The translations under genes and the position numbers were made by a program. The notes below the pieces were generated by a model. That model was not told the origin of the DNA and ran no database searches. It saw only the letters and a list, made by a program, of their open reading frames with translations. A stretch of DNA of 21,697 nt. It comes from Phyllobacteriaceae bacterium (lineage in GTDB: Bacteria > Pseudomonadota > Alphaproteobacteria > Rhizobiales > Rhizobiaceae). Within the stretch, counting starts at the first letter, position 1, and the number at the start of each line of letters is the position of its first letter. Below, one piece after another: positions 16,301-21,697 of the stretch. The stretch lies in NCBI GenBank assembly GCA_024645155.1, contig JAHEGF010000021.1, forward strand, positions 1 to 21,697, read 5' to 3'.

Positions 16301-16874
16301 CATGCATAACCTCGCAGTGCTGTTTGCGATGGGCGCGGACGGAGAAGTCGACAATGATTCGGCCGCCCGCTGGTTTGTCGAAGCAGCAGAGCTTGGCGTT
16401 ACCGATAGCCAGTTCAACCTCGGTATTCTTTCTGCCAAGGGCGTTGGGGTGCCACAAGACCTGATGGAGTCCTACAAGTGGTTCGCGCTTGCCGCCAAAG
16501 CCGGCGACAAGGACGCAATCAAGAAGCGTGATGAGGTTGCCGGCGCGTTGCGCCCCGAACAGCTCGAAAAGGCCCGCGTAGCGGCTGAGCTGTGGAAGGT
16601 CAAACCCGTCATTGTCGAAGCCAATTCCGTCACGATTCCCGACGCGTGGTCGGATGATGAAGCGCCCACCACTGCGGGTATCGACATGAAGAAGGCCGTC
16701 AAGAACATCCAGCTTCTGCTGATCAAGAACGGGTACAATCCAGGTTCTCCGGATGGGGTGATGGGCGACAAGACGACAAGGGCGATCTCCGAGTATCAGA
16801 AAGACACCGGATTGCCCGTGACAGGCGAGGTTGATGAGACGCTGGTGCGCTCCTTGCTGGAGAACAACGTCTAG
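13347..16874 (+). CDS. podJ: PodJ-like polarity protein (coiled coil, TM, Sel1 repeats, peptidoglycan-binding domain)
   Basis: A 1175-residue membrane protein with the domain order of PodJ, the scaffold that marks a cell pole and recruits polar factors in Alphaproteobacteria. An N-terminal cytoplasmic region (about 1-750) is rich in heptad-like repeats such as LEERLDEIVRRLEEAP and RIEERLSALSGRLESLS, with an alanine-rich stretch near 603-614. One membrane helix lies at about 758-780 (ILMGATAVMILLAGYQLG). The periplasmic part has an acidic linker, four Sel1-type repeats from about 902 to 1060 (for example AATWYERSAEMGFAPAQYRIG) and a peptidoglycan-binding domain at about 1114-1172. The ATG at 13347 has AGGAACGGG upstream and begins MQNRRSYIDTLNSGR, like rhizobial relatives as I recall them. 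A GTG at 13317 is the alternative. The neighbouring beta-oxidation genes match the Sinorhizobium podJ1 setting as I remember it. Confidence 0.88.
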   Translation: MQNRRSYIDTLNSGRERRTHTPYGDINRTLQSLEDRLETLSAGTARAAYRDTSHSSANQHAGIPPRGARPAAARPESQSLKQIAREIERARVAGHVANPAHGLTNELKNLRNDLRQEMATGLKSEFDVLRRDIEKTYVAAVGSNNGAEISDELDSISGTIRDLANRYDSGGIDYLRSDIDDLKNSIEQLAREDTLRAVDNRWGEMDRRFDAFEQQLANAGKSADNGEMLDRLYAQLEMIAGAIDSLPATLPIRDLEERVLTLADAIDKLSAHSSDVPKGSLDQIEKRLDEISRAIVASSVSVHSAPTFDSEPLNRIEERLSALSGRLESLSTDRDDAMIVSRINALAERIEDLAGGYAENATPSYDEEMHQRLQAIAERLDSAVPGDNGAVQAIDDKLSDLVSQFESAAASSGMVRDDTGLEERLDEIVRRLEEAPRAAPEMDHDLIRRMESHLAALSEHISSPAGSAPRDGDYEQRGFSLEDSRDAVLETARIAAIEAVQALPAGNTDNDVLQALTGDLKELEQLARKSEERNSKTFEAIHDTLLKIVDRLGTLEVSREPQSPPRRSKADMPSLDDGLGEPLAGEEVQENTAKMQPERATPAAAAAAAAQAAEKVNTVDLTSDQSGTKSMLGGLARAIARKRKDAANSVETDTPESPEIQAVVAEDYEEIDSDLADQPLEPGSGAPDLTAIMNRVREERSDSAGSADSKTAQADFIAAARRAAQAAAAEAEVMKMNAGKGEKTGRLAMGGIAQNRRKTILMGATAVMILLAGYQLGTAFLGTNNSNRIVDAGAPAPIAADSSITTSSAPEEEQIASQQPADDPVDAMSDPSSSVRVVEPVKQPSAENTSTNGEEQSSMPGVLEPVANAPMNRMEETFTESEAAKQAEAYEMPSASIGTTSLREAAASGDPMAMFEVGARYAEGRGVTSNLGEAATWYERSAEMGFAPAQYRIGNMLEKGTGVDRDIAAAKNWYQMAAQQGNASAMHNLAVLFAMGADGEVDNDSAARWFVEAAELGVTDSQFNLGILSAKGVGVPQDLMESYKWFALAAKAGDKDAIKKRDEVAGALRPEQLEKARVAAELWKVKPVIVEANSVTIPDAWSDDEAPTTAGIDMKKAVKNIQLLLIKNGYNPGSPDGVMGDKTTRAISEYQKDTGLPVTGEVDETLVRSLLENNV

Positions 16875-17014
16875 AGGCCCGATCCCGGCATTTCCACACC
16901 TGGTTTTCACTAAGACCAGATTTGGACAAATGATGTTGCCAGCAGTACCGTTGCGGAGCCAAACATGCTGACGGAATTTGACTTCATGAACTGACAGGCG
17001 CATGAAAACTTGGA

Positions 17015-17054
17015 CCTGCCGCTGTCTGGCTGGCAGGACAGGTAATGTTTTTTT
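17015..17054 (+). terminator. Weak terminator-like hairpin after podJ
   Basis: A 6-base stem CCTGCC/GGCAGG (17015-17020 with 17032-17037) with an 11-base loop is followed, after ten bases, by seven T residues (17048-17054). The gap before the T run is longer than in typical intrinsic terminators. It lies 140 bases after the podJ stop and 25 bases before the permease start, so it may end podJ transcription or be incidental. Confidence 0.28.
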
Positions 17055-17078
17055 GACGCCAACATCTGGGTTTGACGG

Positions 17079-18002
17079 GTGGGCATCTATCTCCCGATCG
17101 CCGAAGTTTCGGTCAATATTTTTGTGCTGCTCGCAATGGGGGGCGCTGTCGGCTTTCTGTCGGGTATGTTTGGTATCGGCGGCGGATTTCTGATCACGCC
17201 ACTGCTGATATTCTACAACATCCCTCCGGCGGTAGCAGTTGCAACCGGTGCAAACCAGGTCATAGCTGCCTCGTTTTCCGGTGCCATGGCGCATTTGAAG
17301 CGCGGTACCCTGGACGTAAAGCTAGGCGGAATTCTGCTGATTGGCGGCATCGCCGGCGCCTCGGTCGGTGTCTATGTTTTTTCGCTCCTGCGTGCGCTTG
17401 GCCAGTTGGATCTTATCGTCTCCATCATGTATGTGGTGTTTCTGGGAATAATCGGCGGCCTAATGCTGATTGAAAGCATCCGCGCCATTCAGAGGTCGCG
17501 TAAAGGCGGTTCGAGTTCACTGAAGAAACCGGGCCAGCACAACTGGATCCACAAACTTCCCTTCAAGATACGTTTCCGCAAATCGAAGCTGTATGTCAGC
17601 GCGGTTCCCGTTGTGGGCATTGGAGCAGTCGTCGGTTTTCTCTCATCGATCATGGGTGTTGGAGGCGGTTTCATCATGGTCCCGGCCATGATCTACATGC
17701 TCAAGGTTCCCACCAATGTGGTCATTGGTACGTCCCTGTTCCAGATTGTTTTTGTTGCCTCGTTTTCCACGATTGTTCACTCACACACCAATCAGACGGT
17801 CGATGTCGTGTTGGCATTTCTGCTGATGATCGGTGGCGTCGCCGGTGCCCAATATGGCGCAAAAGTCGGCCAGCGTCTGCGAGGAGAGCAATTGCGCGCT
17901 CTTTTGGCAGCGCTGGTTTTAGCAGTCGGTCTCAGGCTGGCATTTGACCTGTTCATCGAGCCCGCAAATGTTTACTCGCTATCCGTGTTGCAGGCGGTCT
18001 GA
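17079..18002 (+). CDS. TauE/SafE family sulfite/organosulfur exporter permease
   Basis: A polytopic inner-membrane protein of 307 residues in the TauE/SafE (DUF81) family, members of which export sulfite, sulfoacetate or other small anions. The internal duplication is visible: GFLSGMFGIGGGFLITP at 25-41 and GFLSSIMGVGGGFIMVP at 186-202. A basic cytoplasmic loop lies at about 138-172. An in-frame stop codon sits just upstream, at 17073-17075, so the GTG at 17079 is the only start that keeps the first helix; its ribosome binding site is weak. The next gene begins one base after its stop, indicating an obligate pair. The substrate is not determined, as no sulfur-metabolism gene is present nearby. 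Confidence 0.92.
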   Translation: MGIYLPIAEVSVNIFVLLAMGGAVGFLSGMFGIGGGFLITPLLIFYNIPPAVAVATGANQVIAASFSGAMAHLKRGTLDVKLGGILLIGGIAGASVGVYVFSLLRALGQLDLIVSIMYVVFLGIIGGLMLIESIRAIQRSRKGGSSSLKKPGQHNWIHKLPFKIRFRKSKLYVSAVPVVGIGAVVGFLSSIMGVGGGFIMVPAMIYMLKVPTNVVIGTSLFQIVFVASFSTIVHSHTNQTVDVVLAFLLMIGGVAGAQYGAKVGQRLRGEQLRALLAALVLAVGLRLAFDLFIEPANVYSLSVLQAV

Positions 18003-18003
18003 C

Positions 18004-18798
18004 ATGGCCATGCTTCGCAAATGGGTCATTTTTTTGGTCACCATAACTTGGTGTACGCATTCGTTTGGTCAGTCAGCTGACCCGGAGTTGACAGAGAATA
18101 TAGAAATAGGCCTGTCAACCGAAACGATTACGATAACCTCGGATTTCTCCGGCGCGGATCTGACCATTTTCGGTGCCGTGGACAATATTGATCCGCTTTT
18201 GATGCGCCAGGGCCGCTACGATATCGTCGTGGTCCTGGAGGGCCCGTCGAGAAACATCGTCGTCCGCAAGAAATCTCGTGTTCTCGGGATCTGGATCAAT
18301 ACGAATGCAACCAGTTTCCGGAATGTTCCCGCTTCCTACCTTGTGTCGATGACACGGAATCCGCAGGACATCACAGACGACCGCAGCTACAAGCAACTGG
18401 CGCTGGGGGCGGATAATATTTACATTGAACCTATCAATGAAAACGGTGACAAGCGAACGATCGCCGAGTTTCGCGAGGCGCTGCGTGCCACGAAGAAATC
18501 GGGGGCACTTTACAGCGAGCGCGTCGGTGGCGTTCAATACCTTTCCTCAAACCTCTTTCGCGCGTCTCTCGCGCTGCCGGCGTCAGTCCCTCTGGGCACC
18601 CACAAGGCGCGCGCATTCCTGTTCAAGAATGGCAGGTTTCTAAAGGAAACATCCGATCAGCTCCACATTGCGAAATCAGGCTTTGAACAAGCGATTTACC
18701 GGACTGCGCAGGACTACGGACTGATATATGGCTTCCTGGCGGTATTGCTGGCCATGGCAACGGGCTGGCTAGGCCGCATCATATTCCAGCGCGACTAG
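18004..18798 (+). CDS. TIGR02186 family membrane-anchored protein
   Basis: A 264-residue protein of the alphaproteobacterial TIGR02186 family, of unknown function. An N-terminal signal peptide (about 1-22, MLRKWVIFLVTITWCTHSFG) is followed by a large domain of beta character (TENIEIGLSTETITITSDFSG, DLTIFGAVD) and a C-terminal membrane helix at about 237-259 with a short basic tail. The bulk is therefore in the periplasm, anchored to the inner membrane. The start ATG is one base after the permease stop; a second ATG two codons on is possible. Tight coupling with the TauE/SafE permease suggests it is an accessory subunit of that transporter, which is inference. It converges on pdeM with 26 bases between. 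Confidence 0.86.
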   Translation: MAMLRKWVIFLVTITWCTHSFGQSADPELTENIEIGLSTETITITSDFSGADLTIFGAVDNIDPLLMRQGRYDIVVVLEGPSRNIVVRKKSRVLGIWINTNATSFRNVPASYLVSMTRNPQDITDDRSYKQLALGADNIYIEPINENGDKRTIAEFREALRATKKSGALYSERVGGVQYLSSNLFRASLALPASVPLGTHKARAFLFKNGRFLKETSDQLHIAKSGFEQAIYRTAQDYGLIYGFLAVLLAMATGWLGRIIFQRD

Positions 18799-18824
18799 GC
18801 GCCTCGTCATGCGCTGCGAAATAC

Positions 18825-19538
18825 TCATCCCGGTCTTAGATGCTTCCGCCGGATTTGGTGAATGCCGCTAGCGCCCATGACATGAGCGGTGAGCAATTCG
18901 GGATCGAAAAGGTTGGCATAGGCAGCATCCAGGATATTGAGCATCCCCGTATAGGCGCCAAATGCAGGCAATATCAGCCTGTTGCCATCGGTTACAAAAC
19001 ACCGCCGGCGCAATGATCTGCCGCGGCGAAAGATACGGGCGCCAGGATGCAAATGGCCGGATAATTCACCTGTCGCAGTCGTGCCTGGAATATGGCGGAA
19101 TGTCAGCGCCCCGATCGCGGCTTCACTGACGCTTTCGCCGGAAATTCCAGCCGAGACGGCATCGTCGTGGTTGCCCGCAATCCATATCCATTCGCGGCCG
19201 GCCATCATTGCGTGCAAAACTGTTCGTGCCTGCGCGGTTAGTCGTCCCGCGCCATCATTGTCATGAAAACTGTCACCAAGACAGATGACCATTTTGGGGT
19301 TGTATGCGTCGATCAGGACTATCAATCGCTGAAGGGTCGCCAATGTGTCATAGGGCGGGACAAGGGAACCCCGGCGCGCCAGCGAAGAACCCTTCTCCAA
19401 GTGCAGGTCGGAAACTACAAGAGCACTCCAGTCCGGAAGAAACAGCACGCCACGATGATCGCAAACAACGTCTTCGCCACTAACAGAAATATGCCCTGCC
19501 ACCGATAGTGAATGCCGGTTCCAGGCTGCAATGTTCAT
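18825..19538 (-). CDS. pdeM: Ligase-associated DNA damage response metallophosphoesterase PdeM
   Basis: A 237-residue calcineurin-like phosphoesterase of the PdeM type, named for its genomic association with an ATP-dependent DNA ligase, an exonuclease and a DEXH helicase in a predicted DNA repair module. The metal-binding motifs are in order: SDLHLEKGS (D44, H46), GDSFHDND (D89, H92, D93), AGNHDD (N123, H124) and SGHLHPG (H162, H164). Its ATG overlaps the helicase stop as ATGA, so translation is coupled. The biochemical substrate is not fully settled; phosphodiesterase or nuclease activity is expected from the family. The other module members are not in the window. Confidence 0.93.
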   Translation of the reverse strand: MNIAAWNRHSLSVAGHISVSGEDVVCDHRGVLFLPDWSALVVSDLHLEKGSSLARRGSLVPPYDTLATLQRLIVLIDAYNPKMVICLGDSFHDNDGAGRLTAQARTVLHAMMAGREWIWIAGNHDDAVSAGISGESVSEAAIGALTFRHIPGTTATGELSGHLHPGARIFRRGRSLRRRCFVTDGNRLILPAFGAYTGMLNILDAAYANLFDPELLTAHVMGASGIHQIRRKHLRPG

Positions 19539-21697
19539 GTTCTCATCGCCTCTGCAACCAGGTCGTCAGACGCTTCAGCCAGAAGGGCATCATTTGCCTC
19601 GCCATGCACTGGCTCCCTGCCGATCTCCAGCATTATCGGAACGGCAAGTGGCGATATCTTTTCGAGTTTCTTGTGCATGATTCGGTCCTTGATACGTGCC
19701 AGCATTTCGCCAAGACGGTAAATGTCAAGCATTCCCGTGGCGGCATCGGCGCGCGTGGCCTGCAGCAACAGGTGGTCCGGCTCATGGCTGCGCAGGACAT
19801 CGTAGATAAGGTCGGACGAAACTGTAACTTGGCGGCCGGATTTTTCCTGCCCCGGAAAACGCTTCTCGATCAGGCCAGAGATCACGGCACAGTTGCGGAA
19901 GGTGCGTTTCAACAGCCAGCTTTCAGCTAGCCATGCCTCCAGGTCGTCACCCAGCATGTCTTCATCAAACAGTGTTGCCAACGGCAGTTCGTCCGTTTTG
20001 AACATTCGTCCAAGGTCTCGCAATGCCCACACCCCAAGCGCATAGTCGGTTGCGACAAAACCCAGCGGACGCGCCCGCGCCCGTTCCAGCCGTCGCGTCA
20101 GCAACATTCCCAATGTCTGGTGGGCAAGACGCCCCTCGAACGGATAGGCAATCATGTAAAAGCGATCGGCACGCGGAAATGTCTCAATCAGCAACTGGTC
20201 GCGGGACGGAAGGGCCGATTTGATTTCCTGAATCTTAAGCCATTCGGATACCTGTGCTGGCAGGGTTTTCCTCCGGTCGGCATCAGCCAGCATTCCGCGC
20301 ACCTGATCAGCAAGGTAGGTTGAAAGCGGAAATTTGCCACCTGCATACGCTGGTATTTTAGCGTCAAATCCCGAAGCTTTGGAAACAATGCACTCGTTTT
20401 CGCGAATACCTTCAAAGCGCAGCACCTTTCCGGAAAACAGGAATGTGTCGCCCTGAACCAGGCTTTCCAGGAAGCTTTCCTCGATTTTGCCAAGCACTGG
20501 TCCACCGCGCACACTGGTGCCGCGGCCGGCATGTCTGGTCAGGCGAACCGACAACATCGGCGCTTCGACGATGGTCCCGACATTCAATCGGTATTGTTGC
20601 GCGATCCTTGGATTGGATACCCGCCAGCGCCCATCTTTTGTTTTGCGAATTCTTGCATAACGTTCATAAGTTCTGAGCGCGTAGCCACCGGTCGCGACAA
20701 AATCGACCACCCGGTCAAATGTTGCCCGGTCGAGGCTCGCGTAGGGAGCCGCAGTGATAACTTCCTGGTAAAGCATGTCATCGGCAAATGCGTCCGCACA
20801 AGCTGATCCAAGGACATGCTGCGCCAAAACATCCAGGCTACCCGGGACGAGTGCCGGCGTGTCTTGTGCGCCGAGATAGTTGGCATCGAGTGCGGCCTGG
20901 CATTCCATTACTTCAAACCTGTTGGCTGGAACAAGAATGGCCCGGCTGGGTTCGTCCATGCGGTGGTTGGAACGCCCGATACGTTGGGCCAGACGGCTAG
21001 CACCCTTTGGCGCACCGATATGGATCACCAGATCGACATCGCCCCAGTCGATACCGAGATCAAGCGTAGACGTTGCAACGATGGCGTTAAGCCGGTTTTC
21101 CTGCATCGCCTTTTCAACCTTGCGGCGCTGGCTCACATCCAGCGATCCGTGGTGCAGCGCAATCTTCAGATTGTCTTCATTGATGTTCCACAGTTCGCGA
21201 AACAGCATCTCAGCCTGACTGCGCGTGTTGACGAATAGTAGTGCCGTATTGTGCTGCTTTATCGCCTCGTAGACTTCGGGCATCGCATACCGTGCCGAAT
21301 GCCCGGACCACGGAATGCGTTCCGCGGATTTTAGTATGGTGATTTCGGGTCTTGCGCCGCCGCGGACCGTCACAAGGTCAGCCATTTCAGACCGCGAGTT
21401 TTGTGCAACCAGCCATTTGCGCAACTCATCCGGCTGAGCAACCGTTGCTGACAGGCCGATTGCCTGAAGATCCGGAGCAAATCGGCGCAATCTTGCAATC
21501 CCCAGCGACAGGAGGTGCCCGCGTTTAGACGTAACCATGGCGTGAAGTTCGTCGAGTACAACAAATTTCAGACCGCGGAAAAAAGGTTCCGCATCCCTTG
21601 AGGCGATGAGCAGGGCCAGTTGTTCCGGAGTGGTCAGGAGAATGTCAGGCGGTGCGTACTTCTGCCTTTGCCGTTTGTGGGAAGGTGTGTCGCCGGT
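19535..21697 (-). CDS. Ligase-associated DNA damage response DEXH box helicase (Lhr-like), partial
   Basis: A superfamily 2 helicase cut by the right edge. 720 codons are visible and roughly 100 N-terminal residues, including the Walker A motif, are missing. Reading is open from the window edge: TGDTPSHKR, then TTPEQLA (visible residues 22-28), the DEXH box LDELH (48-52), LSATV (82-86), motif IV LLFVNTRSQAE (154-164), motif V ATSTLDLGIDWGDVD (209-223) and motif VI QRIGRSNH (239-246). A long C-terminal region follows, as in Lhr-type helicases. The ATG at 21538 lies inside the DEXH region and is not the true start. The stop overlaps the pdeM start by four bases. The family is thought to unwind DNA or RNA:DNA in repair, working with a ligase and PdeM. 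Confidence 0.93.
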   Translation of the reverse strand, partial: TGDTPSHKRQRQKYAPPDILLTTPEQLALLIASRDAEPFFRGLKFVVLDELHAMVTSKRGHLLSLGIARLRRFAPDLQAIGLSATVAQPDELRKWLVAQNSRSEMADLVTVRGGARPEITILKSAERIPWSGHSARYAMPEVYEAIKQHNTALLFVNTRSQAEMLFRELWNINEDNLKIALHHGSLDVSQRRKVEKAMQENRLNAIVATSTLDLGIDWGDVDLVIHIGAPKGASRLAQRIGRSNHRMDEPSRAILVPANRFEVMECQAALDANYLGAQDTPALVPGSLDVLAQHVLGSACADAFADDMLYQEVITAAPYASLDRATFDRVVDFVATGGYALRTYERYARIRKTKDGRWRVSNPRIAQQYRLNVGTIVEAPMLSVRLTRHAGRGTSVRGGPVLGKIEESFLESLVQGDTFLFSGKVLRFEGIRENECIVSKASGFDAKIPAYAGGKFPLSTYLADQVRGMLADADRRKTLPAQVSEWLKIQEIKSALPSRDQLLIETFPRADRFYMIAYPFEGRLAHQTLGMLLTRRLERARARPLGFVATDYALGVWALRDLGRMFKTDELPLATLFDEDMLGDDLEAWLAESWLLKRTFRNCAVISGLIEKRFPGQEKSGRQVTVSSDLIYDVLRSHEPDHLLLQATRADAATGMLDIYRLGEMLARIKDRIMHKKLEKISPLAVPIMLEIGREPVHGEANDALLAEASDDLVAEAMRT

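Noticed and set aside
16901..16920. CTGGT/ACCAG hairpin just after podJ, considered as a terminator
   Set aside because: Five-base stem with a ten-base loop and no following T run.
16068..17294. Long open frame (408 codons) on the minus strand opposite the podJ end and the permease start
   Set aside because: It covers the Sel1 and peptidoglycan-binding region of podJ in antisense. Its translation has a low-complexity, His/Arg-rich character and no recognisable domain.

Overview
The window looks like ordinary core chromosome of an alphaproteobacterium, most likely a member of the Rhizobiales (Hyphomicrobiales). The grounds are the protein families and their order: a PodJ-type polarity protein beside a beta-oxidation cluster, a dapD...dapE lysine cluster carrying small membrane proteins, a TauE/SafE permease coupled to a TIGR02186 protein, and a ligase-associated helicase/PdeM pair. 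I see no rRNA, tRNA, CRISPR array, insertion sequence or phage gene. Base composition looks even throughout. Genus cannot be settled from this stretch.

Left part (1-3541). On the minus strand, an apparent operon starts at dapD (lysine and diaminopimelate synthesis). It continues through a DUF805 membrane protein, an uncharacterised two-helix membrane protein and dapE, and ends in a small gene cut by the left edge. DapD makes N-succinyl-2-amino-6-ketopimelate and DapE removes the succinyl group after transamination. The DapC aminotransferase is not in the window. A LOG-family protein is divergent from dapD and starts at a GTG with a clear ribosome binding site.

Middle (4397-13079). A minus-strand fatty-acid/acyl-CoA oxidation block is read in the order MerR-type regulator, 598-aa acyl-CoA dehydrogenase, LCAD/IVD-type acyl-CoA dehydrogenase, glutathione S-transferase, thiolase, bifunctional enoyl-CoA hydratase/3-hydroxyacyl-CoA dehydrogenase. 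A 2-hydroxychromene-2-carboxylate isomerase-like protein follows after a 218-base gap. These enzymes provide the complete beta-oxidation cycle. Two matching CG-every-6-bases operator-like sites lie one upstream of the merR gene, just after a good -35/-10 pair, and one upstream of the first dehydrogenase. This suggests that the regulator controls itself and the operon.

Right part (13079-21697). A long plus-strand podJ-like gene encodes coiled coil, one membrane helix, Sel1 repeats and a peptidoglycan-binding domain, with a CtrA-like site upstream. It is followed by a TauE/SafE permease and a one-base-spaced TIGR02186 membrane-anchored protein. Converging from the right edge are a ligase-associated DEXH helicase (N-terminus outside the window) and PdeM, overlapping by ATGA.

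I found no clearly new multi-gene system. The observations most worth following are the MerR operator pair, a second promoter with a 19-base spacer and dyad before the isomerase gene, and the unexplained membrane proteins inside the dap cluster.
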